The position numbers and the translations under genes are program-made. A stretch of DNA of 64,000 nucleotides from positions 153,220,552 to 153,284,551 of the forward strand of contig CM041083.1 of NCBI GenBank assembly GCA_023079485.1, given 5' to 3'. This document shows positions 22,016-34,203 of the stretch, one piece after another (position 1 is the first letter of the stretch; the number at the start of each line of letters is the position of its first letter). This DNA comes from Archilochus colubris. Its lineage: Eukaryota; Chordata; Aves; Apodiformes; Trochilidae. Under the pieces are notes generated by a model. It searched no databases. It was given only the letters and a program-made list of their open reading frames with translations, and was not told the origin of the DNA.

Positions 22016-25000
22016 TTCCATTAAGACTTTTAGCTTTCAAATATATGTGAAGAATAATATTTTCATATAAATTATTTCATATTTTAATTTTCCTATGGAG
22101 TTGAAAACTGGGGAAAAGAAAAAGATGACCTAAATGCCAATCATTCTGCTGTATCTGGAGGCAAAATAAGATGAAAAATAATTAGTGGAATATTTAAATA
22201 TAAGAATTAGAAAAGGGATGACAGTTTTTCTCTTTTTAATTCTAGAATCCTGACTGATATTTTGTAGACCTGAAATATCTCCCTTGCTGTGGTCTGGTTT
22301 ATGTTCTTTGACTATTAAAATCTTTACAAAACTTCCAAAGTAAAATAAATACCTAGAACAGTAGTTTAGTCTTCCTTACTCTGTGTCTAAAATTGTCTTC
22401 TGAACTTGAGTTATAAATGCTTAATGGAAATACTGCTTAAATTGATGGTTTTCTGTAAAAGATCCTGTAGATCTACTCATGTCCTTTGTCCTTTGTTTTT
22501 GTTTTTCTTTTTTTCCACATACACCATATCTATTTATAAGCCTGACTTCTTATGTCATGTTTGATTTCTACTGCACAAGGCAGGAATGCCCTGTGATGGA
22601 TATGAGTGGTAAATGACATTGCTGATGTGTGAAAAATACATATACCAGACAAAGAAGAGTTTATCTCAGTAAGCAGGTACATAGGTGAAATTCTCTAAAA
22701 CATCTTTGTAGAAGTTGCGCTCAGGTGCTTCACCAAGCCAAAGAACATTTGCCTTTTGAAGGCAGTTACTTATATACAGCCCATGAGGACTTTAACATAG
22801 CTGCTTTGCACTTCTTTGGCACTTTCCTACCTTAACGAAATGAACAAAATGAAAAAAATTGTTTATATTAAATTCATTTCTCATCTGCCTCTATCTTGGT
22901 AAATTCCTAAACATTAAGGTTTAAGTGATCTAGTAATAATACAAAGTTAAAAATTTCCAGTTCTATCTAGAGAAATTTAATTTTGATTTTTCATGATTTG
23001 CAATATGTATGGAGAGGTGGGGGGAAAGATAGAAAAAAAAGTGTTATGTAGAACTTCATGTCTAGGAAAAAGGGGAAATGCTTTATTTACCAGTGTATAC
23101 AGACCTCTATGCTACCCATTTAATCTGTGCAAATGCTGGGTAATCTGTAATATACCCACCTTATCCATGCAATTTTCACATACTTATGACTATTAAACTG
23201 AATTAATGTTTAGAAAATGTCTTTTAGTTGTTGTTTTGTTTTGTTTTCTTTTTTAAGGGGGATTTATAAAGAGTTTTATTTTCATTTTTTGTTTGGGTTT
23301 TTTTGTGGTTTGTTATTTCTTAGTTTGCTTTTAGGTTTGTTTTCGTATTTTGGGGTGGGTTTTTTTGTTTGTTTGTTTGAGAACACTGTACTGGAATGCA
23401 GTGTTCAGCACAAACTGATTATTCCAGGTCACTGACAAAAGGATTTAAAGGTGATACCTTGGGATCAGGAGTTTCTCAAGGTCCATCACTATGACTGTTG
23501 GGCAAGCTACAAATCACACAGAGAAAATTGTTTCATTGTACATGTCCTTAATCCATCCTTCAGGTAGGTCTATACTAAATATAAATCTCTCATATGTGTG
23601 TTAAGAAAGATTTACCTCTGTAATAAGGTATCTAGCAGAACTTTACATTTCTATTTTTCGTAGAGTGTGATAACTTCAGAAATTTTATGTCTGGGGAAAA
23701 AAATGAATCCAAGAGACCTCTGTGGGAGCAGTGTTGTCTAGGTAGATAGCAGGTGAGTGGGGGAGTTACAGGGGAAGGGAAAGTTGTTAACAGCAAAGCC
23801 TTGGCGTGAGAGTAATAGGTTATTTCACCATTCTACTTATACTGTTGATGTTAACAAGAACAGACCTGTCAACAGTGTAGATGAACTGCTGACACTTGTC
23901 ATCACTTGTCAGCTCTTGCATCTCTTTCCAACCAGGGTTACATTTCCCTTGAATGTCAGGTTTTTGAGATGAGCCCATTTATGATACTCACAAGGCAAAC
24001 AGGAGTACAGTGAAGTGGATTTCCCTGAGTAATTACATCTGTCAGAAGTGGCACTATTTATGATCCAGTTTCATTAACGAGACACGGATGCTCCCAGGAC
24101 TCTGCCTGTAGCTTCTGAATGAGAGACTGCTACTGTCAATCACTGAATGCCCAGAGGAAAGATGGGGATGGTGGGTTTCAGGAGCCCCAGGAAGATGGCA
24201 ATGTGCTGATGGGAAACAAGCAAAGAAGTTTGTTGCTGTCTTGATGCATACCTTCAGAACTGTTAGCATCAAACATGATTGCATTTTGAGTGTTAGTTGG
24301 ATCTCCATGCACAACCTCGGAACAACAGAATGAAAACAATTATTTAGAAATATAGTCCAAATTTCTCTCTGGTCTATTATCTGGTTTAACTGGGAGGAGA
24401 TGATCTGTAAGGTCAAAAGAACTGATGTGTCAGATATGACATTTCAGTATATCTATAATTTCAATGATGGCAAAAGTGGCCTAGCTAGATGACTAACTCA
24501 AAATGTAATGAGCCAAAATTTTTAGGCATTACTGATATCTGTTGTAGCAGTATTACATTTATTACAGTTTATCTAATAGAAAAAGAATATTATTCCTTCT
24601 GTAGGTATTATTTGCTTATCCAAGGCTATGAGAGCAATGTCATATATCTATTAGTAGATGATATAGAGTGATGTATATATAGATGTGGATGCACTGATAG
24701 AGACATACATATGAAAAAAATGCCAAAAAGTCATACCAAATGGGGGAAAATTCTTGAGGGGATAAAAAGTTTTTGGTCTCCAGATCCCTTATGTAAATTC
24801 TTTAATAAGATAAAGATTTCAGTAGTGGAGGTTAGTTAATAAGAGCTGTGTCCATTTGTTTGGGTTTGTTGGTTGTGTTTGGTTTTTTTTTTCTTTTTCA
24901 TTTAAGAAATTCTCAAATATTTGAGGTGCAAGTATGGATACATAGTCATAGTCTTTTAAAAATGAAAAATGAAACCCATGGAGGGGCATTATTCTTCAAT

Positions 25001-25854
25001 ATATTTTCTGAAGTAAGACACTGATTTTTTTTTTTTTTTATCATTTATTTGTTTTATAGTTAAAATGTATAACAGGAAAAAAAAATCCTTCTAGAAGCAC
25101 AGATACAGAAACCTAAGGGTATGACAGCAGTTTTACTATCTGAGAATAAAAGAACAGATATTGTCCTCAATGGCAGGCTGTAGGAGAATTGTGGTTCTAC
25201 ACTTCATGCTGTAAAAATAACACTGACTGGATCAGCAGAATAGTAACATATTGTCATTCACCTTCAGTGTCAAGTTTTCAGATTTGCAGTGAAGGTGTTT
25301 CTATCAAAAGCTCTAATAGTACCAACGTGAATTCTCTACACTATGCTTTCTATAATTTGGCAATGCATGCTCTTGAATTTGAGCAAAATTGTACTGGTTA
25401 CAGGGACGTCAGTTGCTTCAGAATCTGTTACAAATGGAGTCAGAATTATAGGGATATGAGGGAAGGGTAAATTTACCAAGGTAAAAACCAATATGAATAG
25501 ATATCTTCTGAGAACAAAGTAATCTAATGCTGTCTATCCTAAAACTTACGGCAATAATGATTACACTAGCAAATATTGTCATTTTAATCAATCATGATCA
25601 TTGAAGTTACAATTAAGATTTTTACAATATTTTGCTTAATAATTTATTGATAGTAATTTCATTAAAGAAAATCAGCTTGAAAAGGAATAATTTACTGTAT
25701 ACAGTGAGAAACAGTGAATGACGTCTGATTTTCATTTAAACAAAACTTAAAAAAACAGGTTTAAAATTATCATATATGTTGGTGTTCTAATCAGTTTAAA
25801 TTAAACTTTATGAATTGCTTTGCCCATATGCATTGTTTTCTGTGTCCGCATAAT
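22016..25854. other. Unique AT-rich non-coding stretch
   Basis: No gene or transposon recognised. T/G-rich low-complexity DNA at 23219-23380. A less AT-rich island at 24050-24420 carries a 120-codon minus frame with no recognisable domain. A T run is at 25027-25039. Confidence 0.55.
23219..23380. repeat. T/G-rich low-complexity region, (TTTG)n-like
   Basis: Repeated GTTTT, TTTG and T-run motifs on the plus strand. The hydrophobic 72-codon plus frame over it (23217-23435) follows from TTT/TTG codons and is not a gene. Confidence 0.85.
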
Positions 25855-26024
25855 CAGGTTTCCCAGAGAAGATATTTGTGCCCCATCACTGGAAATGTTC
25901 AAAGTCAGGTTAGATGGAGCTTTGAGCAACCTGGTTTAGTGGAAGTTGTACCTGCCCATGGCAGGGAACTAGATTTTCCTTGAAGATCATTTCCAACTCA
26001 GTCCACGCTATGATCTTATGATAA
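25855..26024 (+). mobile_element. Short CR1 3' UTR fragment
   Basis: Plus-strand CR1 3' end of about 170 bp. It contains TGCCCCATCACTGGAAATGT, GAGCAACCTGGTTTAGTGGA, CTGCCCATGGCAGGGAACTA and a tail near CTATGATCTTATGAT. Severely 5' truncated, with no coding part. Confidence 0.92.
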
Positions 26025-26489
26025 ATCCACACACAGTAATCTGGAGAGTGAATACACTACATCTTACAGAAACAGGGTTGAACGAGACACACATACTCAA
26101 AATACAGAGTAGAAGTAATCTAAATGGGTTCTACCACTGACCTTAAGTCAGTGCGAATCCATGGTCCCACTTAAAAAGAAAATAAATGTATTCTGACTTA
26201 CTATAGTGTGATTTCTCTTGCTCAGAAGTAAGGTTTGTATTTTTAAACCTCCTTAGTGTTACCTAAACATGTTAGCAGTCCAGCATACAAATACGTTTAT
26301 ATACAGTTTGAAGAAAACAACATTACTTTTATTGAAGATTGCACTGTAGGACTTTTCTCAAGGAAATCTGATACATGTTAGTGAGGCAAACAGATGACAT
26401 TGGTACAGATATATTTAGACTAGCTAATGTGAAGGAAAAAGTTCTCCCGTAGGAGGAATATATAAACATATAATTTGGTTCAAAAATAA
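26025..26489. other. AT-rich spacer between CR1 fragments
   Basis: Nothing recognised. Confidence 0.55.
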
Positions 26490-26866
26490 GGGCTAAAAAC
26501 CTGGGACTTTTTAGTCTGGAGAAGAGAAGACTTAGATGGGATCTAATTAATAAGTATAAATATATGAGGGCTGGGTGTCAAGAAGGAAGGGAGAACCTCT
26601 TCTCACTTGTGCCCTGTAACAGGACGAGGGACAATGGATTAAAGAAGTTCCACCACAGCATGAGGAAGAATTTCTTTACTGTAAGGCTTACAGAGGCCTG
26701 GAACAGGCTCTCCAGAGGGATTGTGGAGTCTCCTTCTCTAAAGATTTTCAAGATCCATCTGGATGCACTTCTCAGTGACCTGCCCTAGTTTTGGTAGTGC
26801 TGTGTCAGGGGGGTTGGACTTGATCTTCAGAGGTCCTTTCTAAGCCTTGATATTCTGTGATATGAA
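26490..26866 (+). mobile_element. CR1 fragment, post-RT region and 3' UTR (ATTCTGTG tail)
   Basis: Plus-strand CR1 of about 375 bp. It contains TTTTTAGTCTGGAGAAGAGA at 26508-26527, then CAGCATGAGGAAGAATTTCT near 26656, TTGTGGAGTCTCCTTCTCTA near 26721 and an ATTCTGTGAT tail near 26851. The 74-codon plus frame 26564-26788 is CR1 sequence, not a host gene. It differs in 3' UTR type from the neighbour at 25855-26024, so these are two independent insertions. Confidence 0.92.
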
Positions 26867-27784
26867 TATATTAAACAATTTGTGACAAATATGTCACTCT
26901 AAAATGGTATACTGCTGAATTCCTACTCAGGAAGTTATATTTTTTATCTTTTGCAGCTTTTTTCCCTATATGAAAAAATGTTATATATTTACCTAATAAT
27001 TATTATTATCTCTGTTTTGGAACAAATCTGTATGTTACAAAGTATCATAATACATTTCTATTGCTGCATTGCACATGATCTGGAAACACATGGAAACAAT
27101 TTCATTCAGAATCACTTTTATATGAAATATGTAACTTGCATTCTCAGTTACATATACACATGCACTTTCTTTTACCAACATGAATACAATTCTTTACATT
27201 AGTAAAGCTATAAAAGAAAAACATATTTCATATAAGCCTAAGCTTCAATTTAAGTATCTAGTTTCTCATCATAGTGAACTAACCCTTTGTCTTGCTATAT
27301 TTGACAATAAGCAGTTATTGAATGTTGAAATATCCTATGGTTAATTTTCTCTTAAATATTCCCATCACATTTTACTATCAAAGTGATTTAGGCCATTGTT
27401 TCTGAAAATGGTAGAAGTTAATTCCCTTTCTCACACAGGTATTTGCACTGATAAAACAGTCATATATTGCACTGATAAAACTTACACGTACACAAATAAT
27501 ATTCTCTGGAAATGTCTCCTAGAAGAAATTGAAAGAAATAACTTGTATAATCAAAGTATCTTGAGCCACGAAGCAAGAATTTTATTGTTATTGGTGCAAA
27601 CCTTTAATAAATATGTTTGTTCTTTGTATTTTGGATTTTTTTTTGTTTGTTTTTTGAGTTTTTGTTTTTTTATATGGCACCAGTATTTTATCTCTAAAAA
27701 TCCACTGCAGTAGTGAGAGGCCTGTGATGTACTCTGGTAATTCTGTACTAAGAGAAGTTGCCATGAAATTATGTAAGTAATTTT
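26867..27784. other. AT-rich stretch, nothing recognised
   Basis: Small frames at 26951-27202 and 27396-27713 are hydrophobic, AT-driven and without domains. T/G-rich run at 27628-27675. Confidence 0.55.
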
Positions 27785-28095
27785 TCAGGGATGTTGGATC
27801 TAGAAGTACTAACCAACAAGGAAAAGCTTGTGGACAACATGAAGCTTAAGGACAGCCTTGGCTGCCATGACCATGAAATGGTGGAATTCAGGATACTTAG
27901 GGAAACAACGAGAGTGTGTAGCAAGCTCACTACTCTGGAGAGCAGATTTTGATCTCTTCAGGAATATGCTTGGTAGCATACTAAGTGGTAAAACACTGGA
28001 GGGGAGAGGAGCCTAATAAAGTTGATTAATATTAAAGGATCACCTCCTCCAAGCCCCAGCAATCCATCCCAACAAAGAGGAAGGCAGATTTCTGA
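27785..28095 (+). mobile_element. CR1 internal fragment, ORF2 linker between endonuclease and RT
   Basis: Plus-strand CR1 ORF2 from upstream of the RT domain: AAGCTTGTGGACAACATGAA (27823-27842), then GCTGCCATGACCATGAAATG, and GGATCACCTCCTCCAAGCCC near 28040. It has no 3' end, so it is either a remnant whose downstream part was deleted or the 5' portion of the copy that resumes at 28765. The same ORF2 part is also found at 49920-50640. Confidence 0.85.
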
Positions 28096-28764
28096 GAAAT
28101 CACAGTACTATTTCTATAATAGCTTTATTAAACAACCTGTTTGATTCTGACATGACAAGTTCTGGAAAAACACTTAGGTATGGGAATTAGTCTGTAATAT
28201 ATAGATTTACACATTATATAGTAAGTAGGTGTGCTGCCAAATATGAATAGATAATAATAGTTCATATGGCATGTACAGTTCAGCATATTTGCAAGTATGG
28301 ATTAATTACGTGGGCATAGTAATAGGAGGCTTGTAATGGTACCTGATTATTAATATTTGTCTTCCTTTTCTCATATCTTGTTTCTGTTTAGTCATGCTTT
28401 TGACAGAACTGAGTTGAAGTTCTGTACGGTAATCTGCATCCCTCTGAGTTTTTGAATTATATGATCATCTGATTCTGAGAAAATGGATAGATATCATACA
28501 TTTTTAACCTTATTAAAATAAACTAATGACCTTTTCATCAAGGATACATCTTCCTTATATTATTGCACAAAACTTTTTGTGATTTTGTAAATTTCTGAAA
28601 TCTGAATATTTTTATTTCATTTGTGCAGAGTCAAATATTACTAGTATCTTTATCTGTGAGTGTAGGAGAACTACAAGTTCTTCTAATATTGTATATACTG
28701 CTGCACCCACAGAACCAAAGTGCTCTCTTGCAGCTGGTCCAAGCTCCTGAACTGTACATACATT
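28096..28764. other. AT-rich stretch between two CR1 segments
   Basis: No CR1 or other recognisable sequence. If 27785-28095 and 28765-29757 come from one CR1, this stretch replaced the RT N-terminal part. Confidence 0.5.
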
Positions 28765-29757
28765 ATCATAAGAGAATAATTGTTCTTCACATGTCAGTAC
28801 TCAGAGAGCTACTACTTAACATATTTTTCAGCAACATGGACAGTGGAATCAAGAGCACCCTTAGGAAGTTTGCTGATGACATCAAACTCTGTGGAGAAGT
28901 CAGTATGCTGGAGGGAAGGGATGCCATCCAGAGGGGCCTTGACAGGCTTGGGAAGTGGACTTGTACAATATGTATGAAGTTCAACAAGGCCAAGTACAAG
29001 GTTTTGCACCTAGGTTAAGGCAATCCCATGAATGAATGTGGGTTGGGAGTAGTAAGGATTAAGAGCAACCCTGAGGAGAAGGCCTTGGGATGATGGTGGG
29101 TGAGAAGCTCACCATGAGCCAGCAATGTGCACTTGCAGCTCGGAAAGCCAACTGTGTCTTGGGTTGCATCAAAAGAAACATGGTCAGCAGGTCAAGAGAG
29201 GTGATTCTCCCCCTGTATTCTGCCCCTGTGAGACCCCATCTGGTGTACTGTGACTAATTCTAGAATCCCTAACATAATAAGGACATAGAGCTCTTTAAGC
29301 ATGTCCAGAGGAGAGCAAGAAGAATGATCAGAGAACAGGAGCACCTCTCCTATGAAGACAGGCTGAGGAAGTTATGATTCTTCAGCCTAGAGAAAAGGAA
29401 GCTTTGATGTGACCTTATAAGGGCTTTCCTATACCTGAAGGGGGCCTACAGAAAAGCTGGAGGAGGACTCTTTGCACAGGTGTGTAGTAAGAAAACAATA
29501 GGCAATGGTTTAAAACTTGAAGACGGGAGATTTAGATTATATATTAGGAGGAAATTTTTTACTATGAGGGTGGTAAGACACTGGAACAGGTTGTCCAGGG
29601 AATGAGCATATTCCCTCTCTCTGGATTTTTTCAAGGCATGGGAGTATGGGGCTTTGAGAAACCTGATCTAGTGGTAGGTGTTCCTGCCCATGGCATGAGC
29701 ATTGGATCTCTGTGGTCTTTAAGGTCCCTTCCAACCTGATCTTTTCTATAATTCTAC
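28765..29757 (+). mobile_element. CR1 LINE, RT C-terminal part to 3' end
   Basis: Plus-strand CR1 of about 990 bp. The frame 28623-29018 covers the RT palm end and is the only copy here that keeps the catalytic aspartate pair, as KFADDIKLC near 28869-28895. The frame stops at 29016 and later coding is interrupted, so it is inactive. The post-RT segment (29120-29450), the 3' UTR and a degraded tail (TTCTATAATTCTAC, 29741-29754) follow. Frames on the minus strand at 29446-29734 are antisense to the 3' UTR. Confidence 0.93.
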
Positions 29758-30339
29758 AAATTGACTTGTCTTCTTTGGTTGTTTTTTTTAAGCTTCTCTA
29801 TAGATAGGAAGAACTATATTGATTGGGCATGATTTTTTTAACCCCACAATTTATGAGGAACATTTTTCTCCAGACTGTTGGACGTCTAAGTGCATGGTGA
29901 ATGAATATTTCCATATATTAAATAAAACGTTTTCTAATCCACTTCCAGATTTCAGATCTTTGATCAGACACGTCTCATAAACCTTCATTTCTACCAAGGA
30001 GTTATCTAAGGAGATATTCTAAAAGTGAACTCCAGTGTGATTCTGAGGACATATTCTCATGATCAACAATACTGGCAAAGTTTTCTTTCCAGTGTCTGTC
30101 ACATTACTCAAATCTTGTCTCAGAAAACCTTTTACCTCAAACTCCTATGCATGACTCTGTGCAATGTGTACTGTAAATGGAACTGGAATTTATACTGTAA
30201 ATACCAGAATAACAACATTCTGCTCAGCTGCAAAGAAAGATTTCATATATAAACTACTCTGGGCTGAAAACACATGCCTACACATAAGTACCTGCTAGCT
30301 AGAGAGGCCTCGAAACATACTTTATTTTTAAGACTCACA
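29758..30339. other. AT-rich stretch, nothing recognised
   Basis: The plus frame 30025-30252 has no domain. No transposon seen. Confidence 0.55.
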
Positions 30340-30509
30340 AGAGGGCTGAAGTCAGAAGAGTCTTCTGGAGACTGTCTAGCCCACCTCTTACATTCAAAGA
30401 AAAGTTATCTAGACCAGGTTGCTCAAGACCATGCCCAGTAGTATTTTAGTGTCTCCAAGGTTGGAGATTACACAGGGTCTCTCAGTTAGCTGTTCCAGTG
30501 CTTGATCAC
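30340..30509 (-). mobile_element. CR1 LINE (old type) 3' UTR, left of LTR-like insert
   Basis: Reverse complement of the older CR1 3' UTR (GACCAGGTTGCTCAAGACCA at 30412-30431, GTGTCTCCAAGGTTGGAGAT near 30450). The element continues at 30775 after a 260-bp insert. The 3' tail is not preserved. Confidence 0.85.
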
Positions 30510-30769
30510 TGCTGTGGGTTCACCTCATCTGACAGCTGAGCTGACATCTGAGAGCTGACAGCTACTCCTGTGTTTTAACCTTTCTCAAATATGCTTTTGT
30601 CCAGGAGCCACCATCTTGGCTGAGAGGCTCACCCATGCCCTTCAGTGGGTCTGTTGGAGCTGGCTGAAAACAACCATGTCTGGAGCAGAAAAGCCCCTGA
30701 CCTCTCTTCAGAAATTTTACCTCTGCAGCCTACTTTGGTCCTAAAACTCTGAAACCTATGGCATATATA
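30510..30769 (+). mobile_element. Probable small LTR inserted in CR1
   Basis: A 260-bp non-CR1 block that exactly separates two parts of one CR1 3' UTR. ATCAC occurs on both sides (30505-30509 and 30770-30774), as a 5-bp target-site duplication would. The block begins TG and ends TA where an LTR would end CA, which a single C-to-T change would explain. It contains GGGTCTGTTGGAGCTGGCTG and GAAAAGCCCCTGACCTCTCT, which resemble avian retroviral LTR sequence I recognise only loosely. Five-base duplications are typical of ERVL-class integration. The insertion is well supported; the identity of the insert is less certain. Confidence 0.5.
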
Positions 30770-30774
30770 ATCAC

Positions 30775-31300
30775 ATTCATAATAATAATTAAAAAAGTAT
30801 TCTCTAGTGCATAAGAATAGTTCCCTGTATAACTACTTTGCCCATAGCCTCTCATCCTGCTACTGTGCTCCACTAAGAAGAGACTGGCTTTATTTTCTTT
30901 ATTCCCTCACCATCAGGTACTTATATTGACAAGATCCTCTCATCCCTCAAACCTTTACTGTTCCAAGATGCACAGTTCCAGATCTCTAAGCCTATTTTCA
31001 TATGACAGGTGCTCCAGTTCCTTCAGCATCTTGGTGGCTATTCACTAGACTCTAGCAAGTCCATTTGTCTGTGGAATCCAGAACTGGAGCCAGCACTCCA
31101 AGAGTGGTCTTATTAGAGTTAAGCAGAAAGAAAGGATCACCTCCCATGACCTGCTAGCAGTGATCTTCTTAATGTAGCACAGGAAGCTGTTGTTTTTCTT
31201 TTCTGCCTCTTTTTCAGCTTGAGAATTACAAGGACCCCTAGGTCCTCTTTTCTGCAAAGTTGTTTTCATATCAGAGTTCCTCTAGAACTCATTGTATGTG
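30775..31300 (-). mobile_element. CR1 LINE (old type), continuation into post-RT region
   Basis: The same minus-strand CR1 as 30340-30509. It reads through the remaining 3' UTR into the post-RT segment (GGATCACCTCCCATGACCTG near 31134, CCCTAGGTCCTCTTTTCTGC near 31237). The 74-codon minus frame 31045-31269 is CR1-derived. Homology fades between 31270 and 31300. Confidence 0.87.
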
Positions 31301-31699
31301 TAATCAGAAACTGGTATTTTTTACTGTTCTTTTCATTTATTTCATTTAAAACCTCTACCCAGGTGTAATACCTGCTCTGACTAATCCTCATTAAATGGTG
31401 TTTGAATGTTCACATCTTTATACTGGGCTGTCTTATAAAGTTAAAGCAAATAATTAATTTAGCTTCATCTTCATGGCTTTTATAATCCTTGAACTCCGAT
31501 GTTACACACTGATTATCTCATTTGAATCTTTGGCTGGATTCTTGTATCTGAATTTTTCATGAAAAATTAAATCACACACACCATTTGACAAACAATTTTT
31601 TCCTACACAAGCATATGATTTGTGATTATTCCATGGTAGCTGTTGTACACAGAAACCTTAAACTCCAAAAATCATTATATATATGGAAAAATAACTGCT

Positions 31700-32030
31700 A
31701 AGAGACTTTATAAATGGGCACTGCTTCCAACAGCTCTGGCCCAGGACTCGTCTTGCACAGCTGCTGGAGTCCAACCCCATGCTCCAGGGACCCAGATCTC
31801 TGACCAGGCTGGGGGACATGGCTGCTACTTTATTGTTCACAGGCTCAATCAGTAGCAAGACTGAATGTGTATCCAAGACACACAGGGAAGACACCAACAT
31901 GGTTGGTCACACAGAGTGGCATGGACTGGGCGCTGCCTTCAGCAGCCCCCAGACTTAGGACTCACACCAGGAACAAGTCCAGACAGTCATATCCCCTCTT
32001 CTTGGGCTGGCAGAGGCAGAAAGTTACTAG
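31700..32030 (-). mobile_element. GC-richer block, possible LTR
   Basis: About 330 bases clearly less AT-rich than their surroundings. On the minus strand it carries AATAAA near 31830 followed by a GC-rich segment. The plus strand has a TATA-like TTTATAAAT near 31707. This resembles a solo LTR in composition and signal placement, but I could not fix TG...CA ends or a duplication, and no family is recognised. Frames in it (31658-31900 minus, 31867-32139 plus) lack domains. Confidence 0.3.
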
Positions 32031-33199
32031 ACTGTTAACTGGTATGACTTTCAAGATTTCTTTCTTATCTCCATCATACATGTCTGTCAGATTAGTGTCA
32101 ATTTTTTATTTTCTCCCTTTCCTTTTTATGCTGTTCTAAATGGTCATCAGTCAGATAATTTTACTGAAAGAGCCATTCCTACATTCCACATATTCTTATC
32201 AACTAGTCTGACTCAACAGTTTTGTTTCTTGTTACCCTTTACCATTTTTGTGTCAGAGTTGTGTCTCTTCCACATACTCCTTTTGTTGCAATCCGTATTC
32301 ATAACCTATTTTTTAATGGCTGCTAGAGTCTGTCAGTGTTCACAGACAATTATAGTTTTTTTCTCAATGGCCTTGTAGCTGAGATACCTAATTTTGACTG
32401 ATGCGTGAGCTTTTTTATTTGCCTAGGACTATTTGAAAATGCTGACAGTGTTCTTTTGATGTAGTTGAAAGTATAATGCTAATATTTAAATTCTCTTAAT
32501 TAAGGTATGGAATTTACATTTAAGATAACAAACATTTTCCGTATAAACAAAGGGTCAGAAGTCATATACAATTAATGCTGCTTTTGCTTTTTCAGCACAT
32601 AATATGATTTCTAAACCTGTTCAATTTACTAAATCTACTGAATGCAATTTTTAGGTCCTTCTGCACCTAGCATAATTTCTAATAATATTCTAGAGTAATA
32701 ATCCTTGTTATTTCCTTGGCCTGTAAAGTATATGTCCTTCATTTTTAGTCAGATAGCATTTGTACAGAAGTGTATACTTGGACTTGCTTCAAGAACCTAT
32801 TTCTATAGTCTATACTTTATTCTTTTGTATCTTCTGAAATACTTCATTTTATTATTCCATTTCAAAATTACAGTTGCGCAGTCACCTGAACTCTTCAGAT
32901 GTCTTATAGCATTTAATTTTAAAACTCTATCTGTCTTTCTTACTAAAATTAAGTTCCATTAGGTATGTTCCATTTTCATTTAGGTGAAACCCATCTCTCA
33001 AGTAATGGCTCTCTATCAATTTTTTTTTTTTAATTCCTTACATATCTGAACTTCTTCCACGCATTATTTTTTTAAGGATAAATTCCAACTTTGTCTTTTC
33101 TGATGTTGGATTTTTTTCCATGATACTAGCTGCATTTCAGTGGTTCCTACCTTTAGCCTCATAAAAAATCATACTACTACATTCTAGATACTGAAAGGT
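32031..33199. other. AT-rich stretch, nothing recognised
   Basis: No gene or transposon recognised. T-rich runs near 33019-33031 and 33065-33075. Confidence 0.55.
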
Positions 33200-33616
33200 T
33201 AATATGAGAGTTAGGGTTGTTCAGGCTGGAGAAGAGAAGGGTCTGGGAAGACCTTATAGTGACCTCCCAGTACCTGAAGGGAGCATACAAGAAAGCTGAA
33301 GAGGGACTTTTTATAAGGTCAAGTAGAAATAGCACAAGGGATAATGGCTTTACACAGGAAGAGGGTAGATTTAGATGAGATATTAAGAAGAAATTCTTTA
33401 CTATGGGGTTGGTGAGTTACTGGAACAATTTGCCAAGGGAACCTGTAGATGCCCCATCCCTGGAAGCATTCTAAGACAGGCTGGATGGGGCTTTAAGCAA
33501 CCTGGTCTCATGGGAGCTGTCTGTCTAAGACAGGGAGGTTGGAACTAGATGACCTTCCAACCTAAACTATTCTATGATCCTATGATCCTATGGTCCTATG
33601 GTCCTATGATTCTATA
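33200..33616 (+). mobile_element. CR1 LINE 3' end with six-unit octamer tail
   Basis: Plus-strand CR1, about 417 bp, little diverged. It contains TTCAGGCTGGAGAAGAGAAG (33221-33240), GCCCCATCCCTGGAAGCATT near 33452, and GGTTGGAACTAGATGACC. The tail at 33569-33616 has six tandem 8-bp units: ATTCTATG, ATCCTATG twice, GTCCTATG twice, ATTCTATA. Most copies in this window have one or two units. Confidence 0.95.
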
Positions 33617-34203
33617 TATATGACCAATAAAGACTTTGATCTTCCTCACTTTAAGATCAAGAGGATACCCAGAAGGTTGGTTTTGCCAGCACCTTATTCA
33701 TAAGGGAAAATACAGATGAAAAATTATCTCAGACCAAGTCAGAGGGAGGTGTCTGCTTCTTGCAGGCAAATTGAACATACCTTATATAAGACAATAAAAG
33801 TTTATTTTCTCCTAAATAGCATTTAATTATCTAAATAAATATAAAATAGTGTTATCAATAGTGTGCTTACCACGTTAATATCTTCATGCTACTTCCCATT
33901 TCCATATGGCTGAGCCCTCTTCCCACAGAGAAGAGATCATCTCATATCTTTTGTTTTATACAAAAAAATACATGGGCCAAAAACTTGTCAGGAACGGAAT
34001 GAGCAAAACAAAACCATTATGGCCACACGCTTAAGCCAGTAGCTTACTAGGATGGGTGTAGCCATCTCTACCTTTCTGCAGTCTCTACCTTTCCCAATAT
34101 TATGTTCTACTTTTTTTTCTTTATAGCTTATCTTTTTCTGACTAATTTCTGAATTGCTTTTCTGTCTCTTTTCTGTCTCCACCTAGCTTGTAGATAGTTC
34201 AAC
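33617..34203. other. Spacer, nothing recognised
   Basis: No gene or transposon seen. The frame 33988-34182 minus has no domain. Confidence 0.5.

Noticed and set aside
23217..23435. Phe/Leu-rich frame resembling a membrane protein
   Set aside because: It is caused by T/G-rich low-complexity DNA.
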